Below, piece by piece: positions 57,712-64,000 of a DNA stretch of 64,000 bases. Below the pieces are notes generated by a model. It had not been told where the DNA came from, searched no databases, and saw only the letters and a program-made list of their open reading frames with translations. The position numbers were made by a program, and so were the translations under genes. Each line of letters opens with the position of its first letter. Positions within the stretch are counted from its first letter, which is position 1. The stretch spans positions 547,257 through 611,256 of the forward strand of contig NZ_BMIJ01000002.1 in the NCBI RefSeq assembly GCF_014641945.1. Reading direction: 5' to 3'. The stretch is from Marinobacterium zhoushanense (lineage in GTDB: Bacteria > Pseudomonadota > Gammaproteobacteria > Pseudomonadales > Balneatricaceae).

Positions 57712-59142
57712 TTAGTTTTGAGCCAGCTTCAGCGGTATAAACAGAGGACTGCCGCGACGCACGATTCTCATCGGCACCGAGCGATCCGTTGGCAGCTCGT
57801 CCACCACTTCGCCGAACTGTTCGGCGGTTTCAATCTGAATGCCGTTGAGCATGGTAATCACGTCACCGGCTACCACTCCCGCACGTGCTCCAGCGCCATC
57901 TGCCACCTCGGTGACCATGACGCCTGAGCGGACATTCCACTTCTCACGATAAGGCTCGGCAAGAGGTTCAACCTTAAGACCCAGACGGTTCACTGTCGCC
58001 GGCTCTACCGGCGATAGATTAGCCAACTCCTGGCCTTCATCAGGCAACAGACCGACCACCACTTTGATCGACTTCCGCTGCCCATCCCTGATCACATCCA
58101 TCTCGGCCTCGGTACCCGGCTTTACTCTACCAACCAGGTGCGGCAGATCTGAAGATAGCGCAATACTGCGTCCGTTGAATGCAGTGATCACATCCCCTTC
58201 GAGCAGCCCTGCTGCCTGAGCCGGGCTGTCCGGTAACACCTTGGCGACCAGCGCACCGGCGGGCTTGTCGAGCCCGAACGACTCGGCCAGATCACGGTTG
58301 ACCTCCTGAATAATCACGCCCAGCCAACCACGGCTGACATGCCCCTGACTTTTGAGCTGCTCCGCGACATCCATTGCCACATCGATGGGGATGGCGAAGG
58401 ACAGGCCCATAAACCCTCCTGAACGGGTGTAGATCTGGGAGTTGATACCCACGACCTCACCGTCCAGGTTAAACAGGGGACCACCGGAGTTACCGGGGTT
58501 GATCGCCACATCGGTCTGAATAAATGGCACATAGGTCTCGTTTGCCAGGGCACGCTCCTTGGCACTGACAATTCCCGCTGTGACAGTATGATCGAAACCG
58601 AAGGGTGAGCCGATAGCGAGCACCCACTCACCAACCTTGAGATCACGGGCCTTACCCACCTTAACAACGGGAAGATCTTCAGCCTCTATTTTCAGCAGTG
58701 CTACGTCCGAACGCTCATCGGTGCCGACAATTCTGGCCTCCAACTCGCGCCGGTCATTTAACCGGACCAGAACCCGCTCCGCGCCCTGCACAACATGATT
58801 GTTGGTCAGCACATAACCATCGCCGGAAATGATGAATCCCGACCCCAGCGACTGCGGGGCACGCTTCGGCCGGGGCTCCATCTCAGGCAAGTTCCGGAAG
58901 AAATGACGGAATATTTCAGGGATATCCTCGGCATCCGGCGCACCAAACTGACCTAGCGGAGAGTTACGCTCAGACTCCGTCGCCTGCACGGTACTGATAT
59001 TGACGACTGCCGGTGAAGACTCCTCGACCAACTCCGTAAAATCCGGCAGCGACGAGGATGCCTGAACCAAAGGCGTCATCAGCAGTATCAAATAGGATAG
59101 CGAAAGAATTCCGAGACTCTTAATCTTCAATTTTGAGTTCAT
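57712..59142 (-). CDS. mucD: Periplasmic serine protease MucD/DegP
   Basis: HtrA-family protease and chaperone in the periplasm. It has 476 residues from ATG 59142 (GAGAG upstream), with a signal peptide of about 28 residues. The catalytic triad is His116 (LTNNHVV), Asp146 (SDVALLKI) and Ser219 (GNSGGP). Two PDZ domains follow. It is downstream of rpoE, rseA/B and rseC, so it should be part of the sigma-E regulon; in Pseudomonas the last gene of the analogous operon is mucD. Confidence 0.95.
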   Translation of the reverse strand: MNSKLKIKSLGILSLSYLILLMTPLVQASSSLPDFTELVEESSPAVVNISTVQATESERNSPLGQFGAPDAEDIPEIFRHFFRNLPEMEPRPKRAPQSLGSGFIISGDGYVLTNNHVVQGAERVLVRLNDRRELEARIVGTDERSDVALLKIEAEDLPVVKVGKARDLKVGEWVLAIGSPFGFDHTVTAGIVSAKERALANETYVPFIQTDVAINPGNSGGPLFNLDGEVVGINSQIYTRSGGFMGLSFAIPIDVAMDVAEQLKSQGHVSRGWLGVIIQEVNRDLAESFGLDKPAGALVAKVLPDSPAQAAGLLEGDVITAFNGRSIALSSDLPHLVGRVKPGTEAEMDVIRDGQRKSIKVVVGLLPDEGQELANLSPVEPATVNRLGLKVEPLAEPYREKWNVRSGVMVTEVADGAGARAGVVAGDVITMLNGIQIETAEQFGEVVDELPTDRSVPMRIVRRGSPLFIPLKLAQN

Positions 59143-59178
59143 TGCGCTCTCGAATATCTCTATGAACATACATCAGCG

Positions 59179-59616
59179 TCAGGCAAGTCGCAGAAGTACT
59201 GGCTGATAACAACTGCCATCCTCAACAGGACGAGAGGTATACCAGTTAACCCCCACAAAGCCCGCAACCAACCCTGCAACAGCAGCCAAAATTTGGAAGC
59301 CCTCCCCCGCCCCGAAAGCTCGGGCAATCAGCGCTACCACGACAAGCAAGATGAGTGGCACCAAGTATATCAACATCGAGGCCTTGATCAGGCTCCCCTC
59401 CTCCAAACCAACCACTACGGACTGACCGACACTCGGCTTCAGGCCGTTCGGATTGATAACGGAGAGTTCTACCGAGCTGCCGGACATCCAGTCGGCCAAT
59501 GCGCCTTGCCCACAACTTTTTTTCGCGCTACAGGCTGCACAAGCACTCTGCCGGCTGGCTTCGATCCAGACCTCACCTCCCTCTATACGAGAGACATGAA
59601 CAAGCTCTTCAATCAT
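59179..59616 (-). CDS. rseC: RseC/MucC family membrane protein
   Basis: A 145-residue inner-membrane protein of the RseC/MucC family, which modulates the sigma-E response and can help reduce SoxR. The N-terminal Cys cluster is Cys26, Cys29 and Cys35 (CAACSAKKSC). Two membrane helices lie at about 80-98 and 106-125. It starts 4 bases after the rseA/B gene ends and is followed by mucD after 36 bases. Confidence 0.92.
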   Translation of the reverse strand: MIEELVHVSRIEGGEVWIEASRQSACAACSAKKSCGQGALADWMSGSSVELSVINPNGLKPSVGQSVVVGLEEGSLIKASMLIYLVPLILLVVVALIARAFGAGEGFQILAAVAGLVAGFVGVNWYTSRPVEDGSCYQPVLLRLA

Positions 59617-59620
59617 GACA

Positions 59621-60454
59621 CTACCTAATCGGCCTCACATTCGAGGCGATACGATCTGCAATCATCAGCGGAATATCACCAACCACCGTAACAAAATTAT
59701 CACCCTGTCGCCGTCCCACCGCGACCACGCCATCAGCTTGCGCCACACCTTCGGTCGAGCGTTGATATCGGCGAGGCTCAACTGTCACGGAAAACGAGCC
59801 CTCTCCGCTGGAGTACATCATCACCTCTCCGTGCGGCAGCATGTCATGCCTGACAGCTTTATAGCCATCAGGAATCCACGCTGTCTGCCATTTAGGTTGA
59901 CCCAGATTGAGTAACTGATGGTGTTGATCGATATAACTCTTCAAGCCCTGAGAAAGCCGAATGACATCCGACTGCTGGCTCGATGATGGGCTAACCCGTG
60001 CCATATCACCAAACTGAGCACGCACCAGATCGTTGGATATGGGTATGGCGGGCGCCAGTTGGGTGGTACTGGAAGCCTGTGAGGAAGCAGGCACATTATC
60101 ACTGGTACCAAAGTTATTGGCGCCCAAAATAATGATTGCGGTTACTGACGCCGCCACTGCCATACTGGCAACCGAACGCCATACGCCGCTCATTCCATGG
60201 CCAGCATCACGTTTGGCTGCCAAGGAGACCTGAAGCGGCGGCTCTGTCTCCAAGGCGGACGCAAGCCTTGAGCTCAGATCATCTCGACACAACCCCAACG
60301 CTTCGCCTCTAAGTACCGACCTAACGACCTGATAGCGGCGCCAAGTCTGACCAAGGTCCTCATCCTCGCCAACCTGCTGTAGTAGCCGCCGGGTCTCAAA
60401 GTCATTGGCCTGACCATCCATCAGGGCCGACAGCCCTTCCTTACACTCACTCAT
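59621..60454 (-). CDS. rseA: RseA-like anti-sigma factor fused to RseB C-terminal domain
   Basis: A 277-residue protein that appears to join two usual genes. Residues 1-80 are the cytoplasmic anti-sigma domain (ECKEGLSALMDGQANDFE, with TWRRYQVVRSVLRGE). Residues 94-112 are a membrane helix, and 113-187 are a periplasmic linker that ends in an RseA/MucA-like LKSYIDQHHQL stretch. Residues 188-277 match the RseB/MucB C-terminal domain (WIPDGYKAVRHDMLPHGEVMMYSSGEGSFSVTVE and DNFVTVVGDIP-like end). The LolA-like N-domain of RseB is missing. No separate rseB is present between rpoE and rseC. No frameshift is visible. Confidence 0.82.
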   Translation of the reverse strand: MSECKEGLSALMDGQANDFETRRLLQQVGEDEDLGQTWRRYQVVRSVLRGEALGLCRDDLSSRLASALETEPPLQVSLAAKRDAGHGMSGVWRSVASMAVAASVTAIIILGANNFGTSDNVPASSQASSTTQLAPAIPISNDLVRAQFGDMARVSPSSSQQSDVIRLSQGLKSYIDQHHQLLNLGQPKWQTAWIPDGYKAVRHDMLPHGEVMMYSSGEGSFSVTVEPRRYQRSTEGVAQADGVVAVGRRQGDNFVTVVGDIPLMIADRIASNVRPIR

Positions 60455-60521
60455 GGCTCATTCCTCAACATGCAAGGGCATAGTAGCGGTTGAATCACAC
60501 ACATTCTTTATTTGTTCCGGC

Positions 60522-61109
60522 TCAAGGCTCAAGCAGCGGCTTTATCTCTCGGTCGATTGCTTCTCGAGCGCGAAATATACGTGAACGCACGGTACCGATC
60601 GGACAGTCCATAATGCTGGCGATATCCTCGTAACTCATGCCCTCAAACTCTCTCAACGTCAGTGCAACCCGTAAATCCTCGGGCAGCTGATCTAACGTCT
60701 GCTTAACCACCCGTTCCAACTCATCGCGATACAAACTGTTTTCGGGTGTTTCGATCTCCTTCAGCTCATTGTCTCCCTCTAGGTAATGAGCATCGGATAC
60801 ATCCACATCGCTATCCGGAGGACGCCGACTCCTCGCCACCAGATAGTTTTTTGCCGTGTTGATCGCTATACGGTACAACCAAGTATAAAAAGCGCTCTCA
60901 CCACGAAAATTCGGCAGTGCCCGATAGGCCTTGATAAAGGCCTCCTGAGCGACATCCAGAGCTTCGCTATGATCGTAAACATAGCGACCTACCAAACCGA
61001 TTATTTTGTGCTGATACTGTTTAACCAACAGATCGAAGGCGCGTTTGTCACCTGCCTGTACTCGTTTTACAAGTTTCTGGTCAGCAGCGGCCTGACTCTC
61101 ATTCGACAC
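60522..61109 (-). CDS. rpoE: RNA polymerase sigma-E factor
   Basis: ECF sigma factor for envelope stress, 195 residues. Region 2 has DVAQEAFIKAYRALPNFRGESAFYTWLYRIAINTAKN; region 4 has MSYEDIASIMDCPIGTVRSRIFRAREAI. It is upstream of the anti-sigma gene and has its own sigma-E-type promoter at 61232-61259, so it is autoregulated. About 67 bases separate it from rseA/B. Confidence 0.97.
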   Translation of the reverse strand: MSNESQAAADQKLVKRVQAGDKRAFDLLVKQYQHKIIGLVGRYVYDHSEALDVAQEAFIKAYRALPNFRGESAFYTWLYRIAINTAKNYLVARSRRPPDSDVDVSDAHYLEGDNELKEIETPENSLYRDELERVVKQTLDQLPEDLRVALTLREFEGMSYEDIASIMDCPIGTVRSRIFRAREAIDREIKPLLEP

Positions 61110-61231
61110 AGGGATTCCTTCACATCACGCTCACAATACACTGCCCAAAAGTTCGGGCGCTTAGCCAAAGAGTATGTCGTCCACAACTAATGCATTGCAA
61201 TAAGAATCCTGCACTGACCCTATCCACAACG

Positions 61232-61259
61232 TAAGAGCAATCGACCTTGCTTAAGTTCC
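61232..61259 (-). promoter_or_regulatory. Sigma-E-type promoter of rpoE
   Basis: On the minus strand: GGAACTT (-35) at 61259-61253, 16 bases, TCTTA (-10) at 61236-61232, close to the sigma-E consensus GGAACTT-N16/17-TCTGA. It lies about 120 bases upstream of rpoE in the gap shared with nadB. Seen directly; use by sigma-E is known for the family. Confidence 0.85.
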
Positions 61260-61354
61260 CCGCCAGAGAGAATATTTTCCCTGCACGCTGCCCCACCACG
61301 CGAACAGCGTGCATAATAAAACTTTGGTACTGGATATAAGGAACTGACGGGTAG

Positions 61355-62962
61355 ATGAGTGTGCATGAATATGATGTCCTGATCGTAGGCAGTGGAGCGG
61401 CGGGACTCACTCTGGCGCTTAACCTCCCGACCACTGCGCGCATCTGTGTCCTCAGCAAAAGCGAGCTAGAAAACGGCTCAACCTGGTTTGCCCAGGGAGG
61501 CATAGCGGCCGTATTGGACGACGGAGACAGTATTGACGCCCATATCCAGGACACGCTCGTAGCAGGCGTCGAATTAAGCAGACCCGAGTCCGTTAATCAC
61601 ACTGTTTCGGGCAGCCGCGACGGTATCCAGTGGCTGATCGATCAAGGCGTACCCTTTACCCAGGAACAGGAAAGCTACCACCTCACCAAAGAGGGCGGAC
61701 ATTCACACCGGCGTATCATCCATGCCAGTGATGCCACCGGGCGGGCGGTTGAGGAAACCCTGATAGAAAGAACCAGCCGGGCAACCAATATCGACCTGCG
61801 CGAGCATCATATTGCCGTAGACCTGATAACAAGGCGCAAGCTGCACCTGCCAAGTAACGCCTGTATCGGAGCCTATGTTCTGAATTCGATGACCGGCCAT
61901 GTCGACGTATTCAAAGCACGCCACGTAGTGCTCGCCACAGGCGGTGCCTCCAAAGCCTACCTGTATACCAGTAACCCTGACGGATCTACTGGTGATGGCA
62001 TCGCCATGGCGTGGCGCGCCGGTTGCCGGGTGGCCAACATGGAGTTTAATCAGTTTCACCCCACATGCCTCTTTCATCCCCAGGCCAAGTCCTTTTTGAT
62101 TTCCGAGGCCGTTAGAGGTGAGGGAGGGATACTGCGGTTACCGGACGGTACACGTTTTATGCCGGCTTTTGATCAAAGAGCGGAGCTGGCCCCTCGAGAT
62201 ATCGTCGCGCGCACTATAGACCATGAGATGAAACGCCTGGGTTGCGAGTACGTCTATCTCGACATCTCGCACAGGCCTGCCAACTTTATTCGCAACCACT
62301 TCCCGACGATATACGAACGCTGCCTAAGCTATGGCATCGACATTACGCGCGAAGCCATTCCGGTGGTACCCGCCGCGCACTACACATGTGGCGGTGTAAT
62401 GACTGACCAGGCCGGCCGCACTGATCTGAAAGGCTTGTACGCTATAGGCGAAACAGCATTTACCGGTTTGCATGGTGCCAACCGTCTGGCATCCAATTCG
62501 CTGCTGGAATGCGTCGTCTACGGACGTTCTGCCGCAACAGTAATCAGCGAAGCATTGTGCGGCGAGCAGCAACAACTGCCAGACGTGCCCAGCTGGGATG
62601 AATCCCAGGTAACCAATTCCGATGAGGATGTCATCATCGCCCATAACTGGGATGAACTGCGGCGCTTCATGTGGGACTACGTGGGCATTGTCAGAACCAA
62701 CAAGCGCTTACAGCGAGCCCAGCATCGCATAGAACTGCTGCAGCAGGAGATCACCGAGTATTACAGTAACTACAAAGTCAGTCGGGATCTGATTGAGCTG
62801 CGTAACCTTGCTACGGTTTCTGAACTCATCATCCGTAGCGCCATGTTGCGCAAGGAGAGTAGAGGATTGCACTATACCCTGGACTACCCGGATCTCGCAC
62901 CGGAGCGCAGAGATACAATACTCGCGCCTATCAATTACCCATGGCCGGAGGCATCTCGCTGA
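61355..62962 (+). CDS. nadB: L-aspartate oxidase
   Basis: FAD enzyme that oxidises L-aspartate to iminoaspartate, the first step of NAD synthesis. It has 535 residues, with the FAD-binding loop [14 protein letters not shown] at residues about 10-23 and the substrate region [12 protein letters not shown]. The C-terminal helical domain is complete. It is divergent from rpoE and convergent with ygfX, whose stop codon lies inside it by 28 bases. Confidence 0.96.
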   Translation: MSVHEYDVLIVGSGAAGLTLALNLPTTARICVLSKSELENGSTWFAQGGIAAVLDDGDSIDAHIQDTLVAGVELSRPESVNHTVSGSRDGIQWLIDQGVPFTQEQESYHLTKEGGHSHRRIIHASDATGRAVEETLIERTSRATNIDLREHHIAVDLITRRKLHLPSNACIGAYVLNSMTGHVDVFKARHVVLATGGASKAYLYTSNPDGSTGDGIAMAWRAGCRVANMEFNQFHPTCLFHPQAKSFLISEAVRGEGGILRLPDGTRFMPAFDQRAELAPRDIVARTIDHEMKRLGCEYVYLDISHRPANFIRNHFPTIYERCLSYGIDITREAIPVVPAAHYTCGGVMTDQAGRTDLKGLYAIGETAFTGLHGANRLASNSLLECVVYGRSAATVISEALCGEQQQLPDVPSWDESQVTNSDEDVIIAHNWDELRRFMWDYVGIVRTNKRLQRAQHRIELLQQEITEYYSNYKVSRDLIELRNLATVSELIIRSAMLRKESRGLHYTLDYPDLAPERRDTILAPINYPWPEASR

Positions 62963-63489
62963 GGCGGAGGAGCCCACCTGATCGCAATTGCCAGGCGCCG
63001 CCACTCCTCAGCGCTCACCTGATCGGAGGTCAGGATTAACCATACCGGCAAAAACCGGCCTCGCGGAATCAGACTAAGCACCGTCGCACCCGGCATGACC
63101 AACTTCTGACGTATTTCATCGACCGGCAGCCGTTCACCATTGGCCAGCTCAAGCAACAGCTGCTTATGATCTGGGAACCAACTCAGGCCGATTACATGTT
63201 CGCTCGGGTCTGGCCGGATAAAACTCCTAGCAGAGAGAACGGCCGAGAATAGCACTAACATCGCGCATATTGAGCGCGAGAATGGCGGCAAACCAGCATA
63301 GGATATCGAGGCTAGCGCTACGAGATGAGCGCTAGCGACGGCTATCGGCAGCCTGAACGAGGGACGAAACCTTAACTCAAGCGGGCTGAACGCGCTCGAG
63401 TATGATCTTGACGATCCTTGCAAGATCCGGGTCCTCCGGAACTGCCCGCTGCATAAACCAGAGAAAGAGATCCTGATCCTCGCAGGCAA
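62935..63489 (-). CDS. YgfX-like membrane protein
   Basis: A small protein with two hydrophobic segments in the middle ([18 protein letters not shown] and [17 protein letters not shown]) and a C-terminal soluble domain, encoded directly after sdhE. That matches YgfX (CptA), which is encoded with SdhE/YgfY and linked to cell division and polymer assembly in E. coli. The first in-frame ATG (63489) overlaps sdhE by 113 bases and gives 184 residues, longer than usual. A non-ATG start near 63400 may be the true one, so the 5' end is uncertain. Confidence 0.7.
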   Translation of the reverse strand: MPARIRISFSGLCSGQFRRTRILQGSSRSYSSAFSPLELRFRPSFRLPIAVASAHLVALASISYAGLPPFSRSICAMLVLFSAVLSARSFIRPDPSEHVIGLSWFPDHKQLLLELANGERLPVDEIRQKLVMPGATVLSLIPRGRFLPVWLILTSDQVSAEEWRRLAIAIRWAPPPQRDASGHG

Positions 63490-63631
63490 GAAGCTTCACA
63501 AAACGATCCTGGTCGTCTGAGGCCAAACTGCGAAACGCCTCCTCCACAAAAGGAACGAACAGCACATCCAGCTCCAGCATGCCGCGCCGACTCTGCCAGG
63601 CCAGGCGTCTAATATCTTCTTCGGTGTACAT
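63377..63631 (-). CDS. sdhE: FAD assembly factor SdhE (YgfY)
   Basis: Promotes covalent FAD attachment to succinate dehydrogenase SdhA. It has 84 residues, the normal length, with the key motif RRGMLELD (residues 15-22; the RGM loop is needed for flavinylation). It is upstream of the YgfX-like gene and forms the common sdhE-ygfX pair, next to nadB as in several Gammaproteobacteria. The stop overlaps the open frame of ygfX. Confidence 0.93.
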   Translation of the reverse strand: MYTEEDIRRLAWQSRRGMLELDVLFVPFVEEAFRSLASDDQDRFVKLLACEDQDLFLWFMQRAVPEDPDLARIVKIILERVQPA

Positions 63632-63715
63632 TTCACATCTCGCAATTCGGGCTAGTCATAAGCTGCTATTTAACCCACTTTCGACACGGGCCGCCATAAC
63701 CAAAGTCAAAATCAT

Positions 63716-63753
63716 AAAAGCAAAAAACCCCGACACCTTTCGGTACCGGGGTT
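63716..63753 (-). terminator. Terminator of the rRNA operon
   Basis: A near-perfect stem (AACCCCGGTACC / GGTGTCGGGGTT) with a GAAA-type loop, then a T run (TTTTTTGCTTTT) reading leftward. It lies about 25 bases after the 5S remnant, as expected for the end of a ribosomal operon. Confidence 0.9.
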
Positions 63754-63778
63754 CTTCACTCCCTTTCGGGATCATTAG

Positions 63779-63818
63779 GTGCCTGGCGATGATTCCACGT
63801 CTCTATTGTCACCAGGCA
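63779..63818 (-). pseudogene. rrf: 5S rRNA gene with the interior deleted
   Basis: On the minus strand this reads as the first 26 bases of a 5S gene (TGCCTGGTGACAATAGAGAC, then GTGGAA), directly followed by the last 14 (TCATCGCCAGGCAC). The start and end pair as helix I of 5S. About 75 to 80 bases that should lie between (loops B to E) are absent; the junction is between 63792 and 63793. The flanks look normal: 23S end and spacer upstream, terminator downstream. It cannot make a normal 5S rRNA of about 115-120 bases. Either a real deletion or a collapsed assembly. Confidence 0.8.
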
Positions 63819-63975
63819 AAACTGGAACAAATCGAGATCTAAAAGATTCTTGTCAGCAGTGTTGTTGTACTGCCCTGTCTTGTCGTTCGCTACAAGCTTC
63901 AACCGGTGCCACCTTGCTTCTTCAGCAGGGGCTCATCGATCTACATATTCAACTTTCAAACGCCTTGGGCGTTAT
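63819..63975 (-). other. 23S-5S intergenic spacer
   Basis: About 157 bases between the 23S end and the 5S start on the minus strand. It begins with CATATAACGCCCAAGGCGTT-like sequence, typical of gammaproteobacterial spacers, and holds no tRNA that could be recognised. Confidence 0.7.
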
Positions 63976-64000
63976 ATGGTCAAGCCTCACGAGCAATTAG
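63976..64000 (-). rRNA. rrl: 23S rRNA 3' end, partial
   Basis: The last bases of the window, on the minus strand, read CTAATTGCTCGTGAGGCTTGACC, the conserved 3' end of 23S rRNA (E. coli ends TGAGGCTTAACC). Only about 25 bases are in the window; the gene continues past base 64000. Confidence 0.85.

Noticed and set aside
58880..58900. GGAACTT-like hexamer on the minus strand inside mucD
   Set aside because: It lies within coding sequence and has no matching -10 at 16-17 bases; not a credible sigma-E promoter.
61145..61160. A second CGAACTT element upstream of rpoE
   Set aside because: First base mismatched and no TCTRA-type -10 at the right distance; the site at 61232-61259 is much better.

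Overview
The window is a stretch of chromosome from a gammaproteobacterium. It looks moderately GC-rich by eye. Gene orders such as accB-accC-prmA-zinc-ribbon-dusB-fis-purH-purD, lepA-lepB-rnc-era-recO-pdxJ-acpS and rpoE-rse-mucD are typical of Gammaproteobacteria. The Tad pilus locus, the E1/E2 2-oxoacid dehydrogenase set and the PrkA-YeaH-SpoVR set suggest a free-living or host-associated environmental lineage, perhaps Chromatiales-like. That placement is an inference; no taxonomic search was possible.

Layout. 1-12964 (minus strand): a nearly complete Tad/Flp pilus operon. In transcription order it is flp, prepilin peptidase, an AAA+ ATPase with a winged-helix-like N-terminus, rcpC/cpaB, rcpA/cpaC secretin, a small lipoprotein, TadG-like, two TadE/F-like pseudopilins, tadZ, tadA, tadB, tadC and a TadD-like TPR lipoprotein cut by the window edge. 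A receiver-AraC hybrid regulator (13319-14215) is divergent from flp across a 354-base control region. 14239-17164: pyrimidine and purine base salvage (uraA, upp, hpt) and a tiny membrane ORF. 17203-19078: an orphan ParA and a DUF2333 membrane protein. 19551-28445: acetyl-CoA carboxylase accBC, prmA, a zinc-ribbon protein, dusB-fis, purH-purD and a LysE-type exporter. 28480-33851: a TPR lipoprotein, an amino-acid (leucine-type) dehydrogenase and E1 alpha, E1 beta and E2 of a 2-oxoacid dehydrogenase. 34009-38807: prkA-yeaH-spoVR. 38868-41493: HIT protein, a Ptb/Pta-type phosphate acyltransferase and an acetate kinase.

41490-57571 is mostly minus strand: a small zinc-ribbon protein, rlmB, adk, ppc, a small membrane protein, mazG-relA, cysM, then the lepA-lepB-DUF4845-rnc-era-recO-pdxJ-acpS operon. 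57712-61109 (minus) is the envelope-stress cluster rpoE-rseA/B-rseC-mucD, with a good sigma-E autoregulatory promoter. 61355-62962 is nadB (plus), convergent with sdhE-ygfX (minus). The right edge holds the distal end of an rRNA operon on the minus strand: 23S 3' end, spacer, a 5S gene with its interior missing, and a strong terminator.

Most genes are ordinary housekeeping genes. The points most worth a second look are: the internally deleted 5S rRNA gene (63779-63818); the single-gene fusion of an RseA-like anti-sigma factor to only the C-terminal domain of RseB; the extra AAA+ ATPase in the Tad operon and its two-component-like AraC regulator; and the amino-acid dehydrogenase, E1/E2 and phosphate acyltransferase/kinase genes, which recall the Bacillus bkd pathway but are split by the PrkA module. 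No tRNA gene, CRISPR array, insertion sequence or prophage was seen.
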